64,000 nucleotides of DNA, taken from Chelydra serpentina (taxonomy: Eukaryota > Chordata > Testudines > Chelydridae). Under the pieces are notes generated by a model, which saw nothing but the letters and a program-made list of their open reading frames with translations, had not been told where the DNA came from and did no database searches. A program made the translations under genes and the position numbers. Location: NCBI GenBank assembly GCA_037349315.1, contig JBAIAC010000010.1:30110001-30174000 (forward strand). Direction: 5' to 3'. Every line of letters begins with the position of its first letter. The first letter of the stretch is position 1. This document shows, piece by piece, positions 43,153 to 55,362 of the stretch.

Positions 43153-44786
43153 TTCAGTTTTAGATGAGTCTTTCTTACTTTGAGCCATTGAGGTAGTGGT
43201 GGAAGCAGTTCTCTTCCCCTCATTGCTTCCAATCAAATCATATAAATGGAGACCCTAGTCAAGCTTGGCTTACTCTTTACTATAATATCACTTGATTAGA
43301 CCTTGAAAAAATATGAACATGTAGACATAAACAAATAAAATATAATGCAAAAGAGAGACTCTTGATTGAAAGTGCCCGTACATTGTTACTAATGATCATG
43401 CCATATTACTGAAAGTCCTCTGGAAATGAAAAGCAAGAAGTATTCCCTGCCCCAAGGTACCTTCAGTAAGATTTGGGTATTAAAACCTTTAAAGGATTAG
43501 GCACAAAAGTTGTGACCGTGGTTTAGAAGATGAGGGAGACCTACATCTCTTCTCCAGGTCATTTGTGCTCCCACTTTGGTGATATGTTGACATGGATCTG
43601 ACCCTAGCATGTCTCAAGTGCCATCATATCTGAGATGCATCAGATGAGTAATTTTTTGTAAACTACTGATGTTTTTCATCATGAAAACAAATAAGAAAAT
43701 AATGCCTTCAGTAAAGCTGTAAGGTCATACATACTGCTGTGTTGTAAAAGCAAGGATGGAATCTTACATATCCAGCCTTCCATACAAATTACCACAACCA
43801 GTGATTAAGCCTAATCAAAACCCAGCAACACTGAACTGAGTCAGCCTGCAGCTAAATCTTCCATCTTTACTTCTCCATTTTAACTGTAGTACTTACTGGA
43901 AGAACTTTTAATACCCAGGGTGACTGTGTAGAAGAGGTAAGGGGAAACCATTTGTTTGTTATCACCAAACAAAAAACACCACCACCACAACAAAAAATCC
44001 TTGAGATATGAATTTAAAAGATACAACGTTGGGCAAAAGAGGTCAAATTATGAATAAATGGAACACATTATGGAGTGATCTGATTATTTGATAATGGTTC
44101 TGCCCTGTGTAAGTTGTTGTTGGGTGTTGGAGGCACTCAGTTTTTGACTCTGTACCTTTTTGCACACCCTGAGGTTTGTGTACAACCCACTATAATTGCA
44201 GACTGCGTTGTTTGTTATTTTGCTAATAATAGTTATGTTAATGTTTCAGCTAAGGAGTGCCACCTAGTCCTGGTATGATCTCTTAATTGTACAGGGCTCC
44301 ATGCTTCTGCAGCTTGCATGCAATGGAATGATGAAAAGCAAAGCAGTGAATTAAATGCCAAATCTCAAAAACCCTAGCAGTGCCCCCAAGCCCCTTATTT
44401 GGTATGATACCGTAAGCCAGTAGCAAGCTAACTGGCTGGGGAAAGTAGAATAAAGCTTCTAGTGTGCACCTAGTCCAAGACCCTTCCTGCAGGGTTGGCT
44501 TTATTTAAATAAAGGAAGAGGCAAAACAAAATCCAGTAAACAGAAAATACCAATCACTTCAGGCTTTGCTAGATAGCAATAAAAAGGATGCACATTTCCT
44601 CTTTAGTTGCCCTTCCTAACGACAATGGTGAGTCCTAAGACTTCCCTGATCCTGAGTCTTGCCTGTCTACTCTTCTGCCTAAGAGGCAGGAAGCCCAATA
44701 TGTGATTTCCTGTAACAGGTATTGGTAACGGCACTGGTTGGGGGCATATGCACATACTGAGTAAGCATGTAGCCTGCAACTGCAGT
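43153..44786. other. AT-rich interval without genes
   Basis: No coding signal; chance frames only. 44779-44786 is the left target duplication of the hAT-like element. Confidence 0.4.
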
Positions 44787-45064
44787 CAGGGGAGGCTCTA
44801 TGTTTTTTGCCGTCCCAAGCACGGCAGTCAGGCGGCCTTTGGTGGGTCAGCTGGTCATGTGGATTTGGCAGCATTTCTGTGGGTGATCCTCCGGTCCCAC
44901 GCCACCGACGTGCCCGCTACCGAAGCCGCGGGACCAGCGGACCTCCTGCAGAAACGTCGCTGAAGGCTGCCTGACTGCCGCCCTCACAGCAACCGTCACG
45001 CCGCCCCCTGCGGCTTGCCGCCCCAGGCACGCGCTTCCTGCGCTAGTGCCTGGAGCCGCCCCTG
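44787..45064. mobile_element. Short hAT-like element
   Basis: 278 bp, GC-rich. TIRs CAGGGGAGGCTCTA and, inverted, TGGAGCCGCCCCTG (12 of 14 match). Flanked by ACTGCAGT (44779-44786) and ACTGCAGC (45065-45072), an 8-bp duplication with one difference, as hAT elements make. The interior is built of GCCGCCCCAAGCAC-like words and has no gene. Confidence 0.8.
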
Positions 45065-47090
45065 ACTGCAGCTCCTAGTTTTAAAGGGCCTAAGGGCTGT
45101 AACAGGTGTACTGAGAGGCATGTGCATATGCCCCCAACCAGTGCCCTGTTACCAATACCATAGCCCGGCTAACAGAAAATCAGCACAAGACAGAAGATCC
45201 ACAAAACAGCAGCAAACAGCATCAGTGGGGGGAAGGGGGAGGGCGGGTCTACAGAAATGTGCGAGAAGTTGGGAAAACCCAGTTTACTATGTATGAAACT
45301 GGAAATAAAACCTACCTTACTACAGAAAAGACCTAGCAAGTTGCTGCTGCCATATGAACCTTGGTGGCACATTATAAAAATGTGTTAGTGAAGTTTCAAG
45401 AACAGAGGAGCCATTTGGAAAATTTTGTGGCAGTAGGGGCTTCATCTCAACCTGTCAAAGAGTTGTACATTTTCACTTACCACTTATGCATTTTCTGGCC
45501 CCTTATTACATTTGCTGGTATGGTGCTCCTCGGCTTACAAAACTGCTCTCTACAGATTTTGGCTCTTTTATAAAGGCCTTTCATAACCACACCTTTTGTG
45601 GTTTGCTACAAAGTGGTTTTCACTTGGAAGAGCTGGTGTGTTACGTAGAAACTTACTATACTTCTGTGTCACTGATTTTATTTGCGCATTCCATGTCCTC
45701 CAATTTTTTTTTTCTAAATGGGTGAGGATATATTGCTTCTGTGCGTAGTCTGGAATCCTTGTGAGATAGTCCAATTATCTGTCTACAAATCTATTTCAGA
45801 CTGAAATATTTTTCTCTTAGTGCTGTCTGTGCTTTTTGGAGTATTTTCTAAGACATTTTGATTCTTTTCAGAATTTTAATTAGCTCAAAATGGTTAAGGA
45901 AAAAGATGTAATATCCTAAAAGAGACTCTCTAATAGAATGGAAAAGAATAATAAAAATATTTCTACACAAGAACAGTACCCAGTGAAGCACAAATTCACT
46001 TTTAACTCAGTATCTGGATTTTCTGTATCTGATCTTTGTTACTTTAATTGATATTGTGTAGTCAGTTTGAGTGAAAATGCTATTCCCATAAGAAAAAGTA
46101 TTTATTCTAAATATTATTGTTGCCTAGGCTCTTGTTGAATTCACGAGAAACAGCAACAATTAAGTTGGATTAATTTTTTAAAATATCTGGTATGTTTTCT
46201 CATAGTTTCCATGAAAGCGATTTCGGTAAATATTGTAATGATTGCATTTTGTAGCTTTAAATGAGATTACTTGTTCTTGAGAATTGTGGGTTCTAGCTAT
46301 ATTTCAGATCTTCTCTGTCATGATTAGAAATTTTAAAATAAAATGGGAATATGTGATTGAAATTCCAAAGGAGTAGGGCCCTTTCTCCCTACAGTTAGCT
46401 CCCTTGCTTTAGTATCTTATTTTTGTTCATTATAATTTATATTTACACAGTGCTGATATTTGTAAAAGATGGTTACTGCAGTGCTATCGGGTTTTGCTTT
46501 CACTGAACCTTTCAGCTCGTTTCTTAAAGTTTGTAGAATTGTATAAACGTGTACACATGGACAACTTAAACATGCAGCATCACCCCAGAATGCTACATAA
46601 ATTTAATTTATTTTTTCCCATCAAGTCAATCTTTCCAGCATAATCATTGCAGCATTTATCTTTTCAATTTACTATTTTTCCAGTAACTTCTAAGAACAAA
46701 ATCCTGTCATTACTATTTGAAGACATGTTCAGTTAGGGGAGGAGCAGAGTAATGACGGGAGCAACTCTGGCACCATACCTGTCCTGCTGGCACAGGATAG
46801 CATTGCTTAGGGCAGCTGGGTGCGGTGGAGAAGAACATATGTGGTGAGGCATACCTCACTGGTCCCGGAGGGCCCTATCCATCTCTCAGTGAAGTCAGTG
46901 GCTTCACTGGGGATGTGAATGGATCTTTATAAAGGAGCAGCATGCACTCTCACTTAGTCCCTGCTGCGTACTTGCTGTATATGTTCTGGGAGGCAGGGTC
47001 GCATCAGAAGCAGGCAGACTACATCCTCTTGGTGCCTAATGCATAGCCTTGGAGGTATCAGTTTCCCCTTTCAGGCCCTATTCAGAAGCT
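45065..47090. other. No gene recognised
   Basis: 46745-47000 is locally GC-richer (GCTGGCACAGGATAGCATTG), with a short frame and no domain. 44700-44760 and 45115-45150 carry the same words inverted (GCATATGCACATACTG-like and GCATGTGCATATGCCCCCAA), i.e. an inverted repeat surrounding the hAT-like element. Otherwise AT-rich. Confidence 0.45.
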
Positions 47091-47165
47091 CATCCCAATT
47101 TAGCAAAGCACTAAAGCATATGTTTAAATGCTTTGCTGAACTGGGGCCTTAGTGCTGTCTTAAGT
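47091..47165. repeat. Old palindromic MITE, 'cttaagcat' family
   Basis: ATCCCAATTTAGCAAAGCAC is inverted as ATGCTTTGCTGAACTGGGGC around AAGCATATGTTTAAATG. A clear hairpin. Confidence 0.7.
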
Positions 47166-47441
47166 ACTCTGCTACACTCCTCCTCTCTTCTACTACTCTG
47201 ATGTACGTGCTGTAGAGGAGAAACTCCCTTCTGTCCTCTTCTCGCATTCGTGCACTTCAGCATCACAGGGTAGGATTTTATCCGGAATAATTAAATATCT
47301 GAAATGTAAAAAAAGCAAAAAGAGAAGAAGTAACACCTTGATTCATCACTGTGAGGTATATGAATTCACAGTGTGATGCAATCCTCAGATTTCCAGTAGC
47401 CAAGTCATTCAAGCAGTAAAATATACTGTAGTTATACCTAG

Positions 47442-47896
47442 GGCTATGATTTTGTCACGCAGGTCATGGTGGCTGTAAAAATGCATTAGGTTAGGACCCC
47501 AAACCGAGTGGCGTTGAGACCTGGTGGATGAGGTGGCAGCACTACGGTTTAGCCAGTCCACCCCTGGGGTCCATCTATGGAGGGACGGATGGGCCAAATC
47601 TGAGTGTTGCTCCAACCCTGTACACCAAGGTCACAACACCTGGAGCAGGGAGCTGGGCCTAGCCCCATGGGGCAGGAGCTGCTGCTGTGGGGTTAGAGCA
47701 GGGTGGGTTTGCTCTCCAACACAGACCCCTCCCCCCTGAGCCTCATCTTTCAGCACCTTCACTTATGTAAGCATACGCAATAATGGCAACAACATTATTT
47801 GGTGACCTTTCCATGATTTATCTTTTATTTTTATTTTTTACCCTGTCATCTCTGCCATGGAATTTATTAAAAATTTCCATGCCAAAATCATAGCCG
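47442..47896. mobile_element. TIR element 'ggctatgattttg'
   Basis: Inverted ends GGCTATGATTTTGTCACG and TGCCAAAATCATAGCC (15 of 16 match). AGGTCATGGTGGC near the left and GTGACCTTTCCATGATTTAT on the right extend the inversion. The middle is GC-rich and non-coding. No target duplication was identified, so the superfamily is open. Confidence 0.65.
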
Positions 47897-48121
47897 TTGT
47901 GTACCCCTACCATCTCTTTAGAGAACATTTACCTGCATCAGTTTTTTAGCTTATTTGTTTTCAAGAGGTAGAATTATCTGCTGTCAGGTGTTAAGTAGCT
48001 CAAAAAGTGAACCAGCTACTTGTTTGTTTTGTTTGTTTACCATGTTCTTCTCATAAAAATGGAACTAGCATACTTTTAATTATGGATGAGGCAGTTCAAC
48101 TGAAAATCTCAAGATTGTGAC

Positions 48122-48458
48122 CAGGGGCGCCGACTTCGTGGGTGCTCTGGTGCTGGAGCACCCACGGAGAAAAATTGGTGGGTGCTCTGCACCCACCGGC
48201 AACTCCCCGCCCGCCCCGGACCCACGGCAAACTTACCGGGTACCGGGAGATGTTGCGGGGCCCCGCCCCCGACGCCCCGCAACGTCCGCTCGGCGTCGGG
48301 GCCCCGCAACGTCCGCCCGGCGTCGGGGGCGGGGCCCCGCAACGTCCGCCCGGCGTCGGGGGCGGGGCCCCGCAACGTCCGCCCGGCGTCGGGGGCGGGG
48401 CCCCGCCCCCGACGCCGGGTGACAGCACCCACGGGCGGGGCCGGAAGTCAGCCCCTGT
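48122..48458. mobile_element. Short hAT-like element carrying a GC-rich tandem array
   Basis: CAGGGGCGCCGACTT at the left and, inverted, AAGTCAGCCCCTG at the right. The 9-bp word GATTGTGAC flanks it on both sides (48113-48121 and 48459-48467), so the target duplication is 8-9 bp as expected for hAT. GGGTGCTCTGGTGC and GGAGCACCC form a subterminal hairpin. Non-coding; frames of over 100 codons on both strands come from the tandem array. Confidence 0.8.
48285..48418. repeat. 33-bp tandem repeat, very GC-rich
   Basis: Unit of 33 bp beginning CCCCGCAACGTCCGCCCGGC, about 3.5 copies, nearly identical, each containing GTCGGGGGCGGGG. The first unit has TCGG for CCGG. The array ends in a hairpin of GGGGGCGGGGCCCCGCCCCC. 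As 33 is a multiple of three, all six frames stay open. Confidence 0.9.
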
Positions 48459-48467
48459 GATTGTGAC

Positions 48468-49448
48468 TATTCCATTTGTACTTCTTGAAATATCATTCAG
48501 ATGGATCCTGAATAATTACAATAAACATATCAACAATTTTTTAAAATTAAATTCCCTTGTTATGCAACATACTACACAGCTAGGTTTTAAAGGGCAAGAG
48601 TATAGTTAAGGTATTAATAATCCGTAAGAGTACTGAAAATTTTGCAGGTGAAAATAACTGTTTAAAGCATACACAAATGTTTTTTGTGAAATCTTCCCTA
48701 TATATTTGTACAGTTTTTTAACCATTACTAGAGTGAGCTGATTTAGAATGGACGTGCACGTATTTATTTGCAGCATTTCACAAGAGCCAACAATTAGACC
48801 CGATCACAATTTCCATCCATCTATTTGTGTTTGCTTAAAGTCTCAAATTTTAAATGAGAAAAAAAAGTCAATAGAATTAATATACTTTTAAGGTGTAATG
48901 ATCATCTTTTGCTACAAAATGCACTACAAAGAAAAGATGGCATTTCCCCATGTCAGATCTTGCCAAAGATGGTTTAATACTGCTCTGATTATTTGAAGAA
49001 CTGTAATATATAATTACCCAAAGATTAACTTTCAGGATGTGGCTAGTTGTTTGAAAACACTGTTGTTCCTTATTACGTTCTGTCCTCAATAGATATACAG
49101 CATAGTGTTAGCTACTTTTCATATTTACATTCAGTCTAGTCTAGTAGGGCTTTGCTCTGTGGCAATTGTTTCAGTATATCCAGAAATATAACTCTTGTTT
49201 CTTAGATAGTCTTAGTATAACTCTATCTGTCTTAGGATACGAGGCTTAAAGTAATGACTCAGGGTTATCATCTTGATTCAATTCAATACAGTGCACTAGG
49301 TTGAAATTTCAAGACAAGCTGATGGGTAGCATTCAGGTCTTTTAGGATGTTGGATGTTTTCTCACAGCCACTTGATTGAGTGTTCTGACCAGCCTCCCTT
49401 TCCCCCAAGAAATCATTCCATTTTACAAGTAGCTTGATCATTAATGCC
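48468..49448. other. AT-rich, no gene
   Basis: No coding or repeat feature that I can name. Confidence 0.4.
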
Positions 49449-49541
49449 TAGATTCTGATTTCTCTTACACCTGAGTTAATCCAGCGGAACGTTGCTGAAA
49501 CCAATACTTCTTTGAATTGACACGGGTGAGATTAGAATCTC
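49449..49541. repeat. Old palindromic MITE, 'ttacacctgtgtaa' family
   Basis: AGATTCTGATTTCTCTTACA at the left is inverted as CACGGGTGAGATTAGAATCT at the right. Confidence 0.6.
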
Positions 49542-50958
49542 TCTCTAAACCTGTATACTAGAAACTACTGACCCATATCAAGTATTAGTTTTTTAAACGG
49601 AATATAGTTGCGGTGATAGGTGTTAGATTAACAACCCTGGAGACTGATGTTCTTTGTTTAATTGTGGAGCATGTACAACTGGGTAGCCGCACAAGCTTCC
49701 CCATGCCAACTGACTAATGAACCTCAACTGTAATTTAGAGGAATCACCTTTAATAAATTGTTTAATTGCTATTCCCATTAAATCACTGGCTCTTGATGAG
49801 ACCAGTTGCTCTGGTGCTGGATCTATAATGTGTACTGCTGCACCTTAGGAACTGGACTGACACCATCACATAATTTCACATAGGCCACTGAACAGCTATA
49901 AATTGGTGAAAACTTTAAATCATTACCAAATTGTGTTGGCTTTGAACCATTTACTTAGAGGAAAAAGGGTCCATAATCCCATTACAAAACCAGCTAATAC
50001 CCTGCTAGCAAAGTGTGTAATTCACAGTAAATAGGATGTATTTTGTTAAAAAAGTTGACCATGAAAAATACATTCTTGGACCTTGTTTTAGTACAATAAG
50101 ACATTTGGACACTGATCAAAGAAGCTACCTGTTTTGATGATGATGATGATGATGTGCAATCAGATCATGGAAAATGACTTGTTTTAAAACATCCAACAGC
50201 CTTCCTTTTCACCAGAGAGACAGTGCATTCCCCGGCAATTGCTTAAAGGTCAACATTCACCAGCTGAATACCGCAGATATCTTCTCTCGAATGTATAGAG
50301 AATGACTGTGGTATCTCAGACACCACTGTGTGACTACATGCTGACTTAATGGTGACCTCTGTGTTTATAGTTTTACTTTTAAATGTTATTCTGCTGGATC
50401 CTTAAATCATTTAATGAAGGGGAAGAGTTGAAGTAGGAAGGAAGCATCTCTGTTCATTTGTGTTTTGCTGGACTGTCAGAACTATTGAGCAAGGGAATCC
50501 CTTAAGAATGCCTCTAATTTTACACTAAATATGTGTACATGAAAACTTATTTCCCCTAAATATCCAAAAATGTGTAAGGTACTATTCATATTTAATTATA
50601 CAAGCATTTACAGTAGGTAAGAGCTTGGTGTATTGTTTGTATTGCAGCAATGCTCCATACACAAGCGCTACAGAAAAAATAGAAGCAACTTACGTCCCAA
50701 GCAATCATTGTTTCTAGGTACACCTGCTGCTTAACTGTTTTGCTATGTAAGCGCAGAAAATGCTTTTAGCAATAAAAGCCACTGCTGGTTTCTCCTCAAA
50801 AACCTCGGTCCTTGCAGTGCATTGGAAATGACTGAACTTTGGCCCTCAGTCTGCCGACACCCTGAGGGAGTGTAAATGTAATGACGTCTTTGCTTGTTTC
50901 AGCTGCACAACAGGAAACGCTTATGGCCTCCCCTTCTTCCTGCTTTGAGAAAATAGTG

Positions 50959-50960
<2 letters not shown>
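49542..50960. other. No gene recognised
   Basis: (GAT)6 at 50137-50154. No coding signal. Confidence 0.4.

Positions 50961-50962
<2 letters not shown>

Positions 50963-51002
<40 letters not shown>
50963..51002. repeat. (CT)20 microsatellite
   Basis: Twenty perfect CT units followed by CCCTCCTCCTGCAG. Confidence 0.95.
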
Positions 51003-51007
<5 letters not shown>

Positions 51008-51337
51008 CTCCTGCAGTATTGCTGGCTGAGACCTAGTTTCAGGTCTGCACTCTGCAGTGAGCCAGTAGTAGCACAGTACCCTGATTGATGTTTCCATCTC
51101 CTAGAGTCAGCCAATGAGCTTGCTATTGCTCTCCTTTAGTGATGATGTGAGAAATATAATTTCTTTTTTTCCTCCCTCCGGAGAAGTGACAGAGAGGAGA
51201 ACACAGTTATATTGCAATGGCTCACTTTACAGAGCATATCAGTGGATACAGCTGAGCTGAAAAGACCAGGATGGTCGGGTGATAATTTGCCTTGGGGAGA
51301 CTACATCACTTGCATAATATAGAGGATACACTGTCAG
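51003..51337 (+). promoter_or_regulatory. Weak second promoter or exon candidate
   Basis: After the CT tract the sequence loses its AT bias and carries a CCAAT-type motif (AGTCAGCCAATGAG near 51103-51116), a purine-rich leader (AAGTGACAGAGAGGAGAACA) and a donor-like CTGTCAG|GTGGGC at 51337. The only ATG frame in it (51220) closes after 12 codons, so any exon here would be non-coding. Not CpG-rich. Confidence 0.25.
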
Positions 51338-52696
51338 GTGGGCATAAAGCATTCACGGGATCCTGAAATATGGTCCAAATAGTGCTGAATAATGCTGCAT
51401 ATAAAGGGCCTGAATAGATTTCTTTGCCACGATGGAATACAAAATCTTGCTTTCCACAAAGCACTGACAGGAAATCTTTTGTTTAACCCTTTCTAGCTGC
51501 TGCCTTTTTACTTTATGACAACAACACAGATACAAATAACAACGTTTATTGCAAAACACAAACATTTTGCGGCTAACTGTGGGGAGAGAATTTTGTTTTA
51601 TCCAAGTCAGTCATAGCATTGAAGCAAAACAGAGTATTTACAAATGAAATTAATCAGTTCCGAATTCAACCGTTCTCTCTCTCTCTCTCTCTCTCTCAAT
51701 TTCTAATGATGGAAAATTCCACTTTTTAAACAAAAGGCAGATGCTCTAGAGATTTTGTATATTGTAGTATGATAAGAGGCAGATGTTTGAAAGATTAGTT
51801 AACTTTGAATAGAAATGATTTTGGCGCAGCTGATTTTTTAAAGAAAACTGTATAGAAATATTGTTTAAAGAGCAGGTTTTGTCAGTTTTCATAAGCAAGT
51901 TCTGAATTTACCTCTTTAATCTGCTACTCTACCCACCACAGTAGTCGTTTGGTTTTAATAATCTATAGTTATGTAACATGAATCTTGTATGGAAAGATGC
52001 TTGCAAGCAGGAGAAAGGAAAGTGAGCTATGCACTGAAATGATTGACGTTCATTCTTTCGCAGAAAGGGAGATGACTAACCTTTGAAATTAAATACTGTA
52101 TACTAGTCCTTTCTATCACATAGCCAAGTTCCAAATATTCATTATAAAATTTGCAAAGTGTCTTGAAGCAGAGTCTTGAGATGGAAATGTTCTAACACAT
52201 GGAAGTGTTAGTTCACTCAGCAATGTGCAGACTCTGGAGGGTTTTGTGGATTAATAAGTGTAAGGTCTCTTAAATATGGCTGTTCTACATGTATAAGCTA
52301 AAGTGAAAATAATAATTTGTGGGGTTTCTACGGCTCTTAAATTTTTACATAACTCCCCCCCCTTTAATAGGTCCCCACCCCAATAGGGTCATTAGGTATG
52401 TATATAGTACTACAGTCCTCCCCTTGGGAGATTTTGCAACCACTTTATGTAAAAGGGAGGCAAAAGGTTATTTGAGTGCATTTTGAATGAAAGTGATTGA
52501 TTTTAAATTAGATCTTTTTCTTTGACAAATTATTCTATCATTATTCTGTTTTTATCTTCAAAGTCATGCATGACCTAGATATTAGGTCTGGACCAGCCTT
52601 ATTTTTTTTTTATTAAATAGAGAAAAATATTAACAAATAATGTGAGGAGAGACAAGTTGGGAGGGAATCCTGGGATGAGAGGAATAATGGTTATGG
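51338..52696. other. AT-rich, no gene
   Basis: (CT)n at 51674-51698 is the only clear feature. Confidence 0.45.
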
Positions 52697-52900
52697 GGAG
52701 GCAGTGTGGTCAAGTGGTTAGAGTAGGGGACTGCGAGTCAGGACTCCTGAATTGTGTTTCAAGACTGCCACATTATCTCATTTTGGGCAAGCCACTTAAC
52801 ATCTTTGCGTCTCAGTTTACAGATATCGTAATAATCAACTATATAGCAAGGCATTCAGAAAATTAGTTAACATCTATAAAGTGCAGATGAATGCGCAAAG
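52697..52900 (+). repeat. MIR/CORE-SINE, fairly complete
   Basis: Head GGAGGCAGTGTGGTCAAGTG, then GGTTAGAGTAGGGGACTGCG (box A-like), core TTTTGGGCAAGCCACTTAAC and CTCAGTTTACAGATATCGTA, 3' end TTAACATCTATAAAGTGCAG. Closest to the MIR-type SINEs of reptiles that start 'ggaggcagtgtggtctagtgg'. Confidence 0.8.
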
Positions 52901-54428
52901 TATTGTTATTAATAATGGAAAGTGAAAAATGAGAGTTAATGCTTATGGTATGTCTTCAGTTCATCCTGTTCTATGTAGGTACTGTGTGCCATGGTTGATA
53001 ACATGTAGCATATATATGGTGCAATAGCTAGGAAAAGTAAATTATGTCAAGAATTGAGTGATATTGCATAAACTGCCACTGCAATTGGCACTAATTCATA
53101 CCCTTATTGATAGTCTTAGTGGGGAGGCCAAGAGCTGAATGTGCATGGACTGAGACTAAAATATTTTCTCACACCTACAGGTCACTCCAAGTAGGGCTGA
53201 GGGACATCAGTAGGGCAGCTTAAAGACAGATACTTGCAGTGATACTGTTTGTGATGTTCTTGTTGTCTGGATAAACACTGGATTTCTCCAGGACTGTCAG
53301 TGAAACATCTTTAAGAAGCAACTAAATCCACATGAAAAGTTTATTAAAAAATGGAATATCCATCTTTAATATGAATTTCTTCTACTGTTCAGTTATAATC
53401 ACACTCCTTTTTATTTTATTTTGACTTAGTATTTTATACTCACGTATTTTTCTTGGCGTGTCAAAGTACTTTCACTGAAAATGTAGGTAGCACTTGCATT
53501 GACATTAAAAAGGCTTATAAGGGCATGAAACGTCACATGGTATCATTTGAATTTGCAGGATCTTTTAGATACAGTACATGTGAGTTGAGTTTTTCTATTC
53601 ATACATTATATGAGACATTTTCTTTCGTGCTTTATGGCACTCTGTAGCTACTTAATACTAAAATCAGTTCTGCAGTTCCTGATTCCACATTGTGAAATCA
53701 GTGGTAACAATAAATATCTGTGGACATCATATTAGATTTCTGAGTTCTTAAGTTCAATGCCAATGGGATAGTAAGAGTTTTCTCATATGGTTACTTATAA
53801 TGGATCAAATCATGAAGGGTGAAGAGGTCCCTTACTCTTGCAGAGTGGAGCTCCCTGCTACTTTCGCCAGTCTTGAGCATTACAAACCCAGTGTGGGAGG
53901 GAGGAGCATTGAGAAGACCTGGGGCGGGGGGGCTATGCTGCTTTCACCCAACATTCTGATTGTCTCTGGAAGTAGACCTCTGCCAGCTGCTAGCTCTCTG
54001 TGGGGTTTTTTTTGTTTTGTTTTTGTTTTTAATTTTCATCTGTCTCTTGCACCAGTGTTAGGTTTGAATAGGGTGCTCAGCCTTTTCTCCTTGGCAGTCG
54101 CTTCATGAGTGAGATCCTGTCCCCAACCTCAGGTCACTCCCTCATGATCTTACTGCCCCCCACAAACTCCACTTGGATGGTCTGTGGGTATCTGTATCCT
54201 TGGGGTTGCAGCACTGCCCTGTGGGTCTGGAGCCAGGCCAGGGCCGAACAACTGTGCCTGGGCTTCATGCCCATGAAGGGGCAGGGACATGATCTGGGCC
54301 ATTGTTTGAAGTGTGGATAAAGAGAGGTCGGCCTTGATTTCTTCTGGAATTCCTACTGATGTCAATAGGTGTTGACTGTGTAAATCTAGGTCAGCATATG
54401 TTTCTTAGATTAGAGAAAATAATTACTA
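52901..54428. other. No gene recognised
   Basis: A 102-codon frame at 53800-54108 crosses a T-rich tract (TTTTTTTGTTTTGTTTTTG) and has no domain. Confidence 0.4.
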
Positions 54429-54559
54429 AGGGTGAAATTAACCCCAGCACAGGGCCCAGCCCAAAGCCTGTGCACTACTAAAATCCCGTTTACATTAGGC
54501 TTGAATAGATCTGAAGGGGTTCTTGTGCTGGCTCTCTGCGGAGGAGTAAATTTCACCCT
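54429..54559. mobile_element. MITE 'agggtgaaatt'
   Basis: Terminal inverted repeats AGGGTGAAATTAAC (54429-54442) and GTAAATTTCACCCT (54546-54559), 13 of 14 matched. 131 bp. CAGCACAGGGCCCAGCC and GGTTCTTGTGCTGGCT extend the hairpin. Confidence 0.75.
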
Positions 54560-55261
54560 CTGTGTGCATGGTGACTGCATAGAAATACATTTTTTTCCTT
54601 TTTAAAAAAACATAAACATAAACTCGTCCATACTAAGGCCTAAAGCTTCATATTTTGAAGCCAGTGTCCTATTGCTGCAAAACTTAAAATAATTATCATC
54701 AATTACATTTTACTATTTTTTGCTCATTAAAATATGAAATTTAATTTACACTAATTATTTAGCAATATGTGATGCTCTGCATGAAAGTTATGAAGCACAA
54801 ATTAAATTTAAATGAGGAAAAAAAAGAAAAATACATTGTGTATTAGACTTTCAATATTTCATCTTTTATTTGTATTTCTTTACCAGGGAAAAAGGATTCT
54901 CTTTGTAGATTGAAGCAATTTTTTAGAAAGATGAAATGCACTTGCAGTTAGTCAGCTAACCTGAAAGCAAAGTTTTAGCCTGAAATGGATTAAAGAGGAA
55001 GAGTCACAATAATAACATTCTTGTTATTGCAAGCTTATTTACCCTGCTATGTGGTGATAGTAGCAGGCGTGGTTATGATTTCACCGAGTAGTAACATAGT
55101 GGCGATAAAGGGGAAACGTCTTCCCTGTGCTGCACTGCTAAGTAAGAAGGAACAGAGTTTCTTACAACTGTGCTAGAACAGGGCATGATCTCACAATAGA
55201 CCTCAAGAGAGAGTTGTGAGAAAGGGCCAGTAATGAAATACTATCAGCTAGCTAATGCACG
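54560..55261. other. AT-rich, no gene
   Basis: No coding or repeat feature that I can name. Confidence 0.4.
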
Positions 55262-55362
55262 TGGATGAAATTCACCCCTATGCATTTAAGTCCCAATAAG
55301 GCATAACCTAAGTGGTGCATAGGCCTTGGCCTGGTCCTGATCACAGGATGAATTTTATGCAT
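55262..55362. repeat. Decayed MITE of the 'gtgaaatt' family
   Basis: GTGGATGAAATTCACCCCTA at the left and CACAGGATGAATTTTATGCA at the right are imperfectly inverted. ATGCATTTAAG and GGTGCATAGGCC sit inside. Confidence 0.45.

Noticed and set aside
48285..48418. CRISPR-like regular repeat
   Set aside because: Contiguous 33-bp tandem units with no spacers, in a vertebrate transposon.
48096..48609. Several 100-155-codon frames on both strands with a repeated 11-residue unit
   Set aside because: Product of the 33-bp GC tandem array in a hAT-like element; present in several frames on both strands at once.
54880..54965. Possible exon after TTTCTTTACCAG
   Set aside because: The acceptor looks good, but the frame meets a stop after about 23 codons without a donor, and no protein similarity is recognised.
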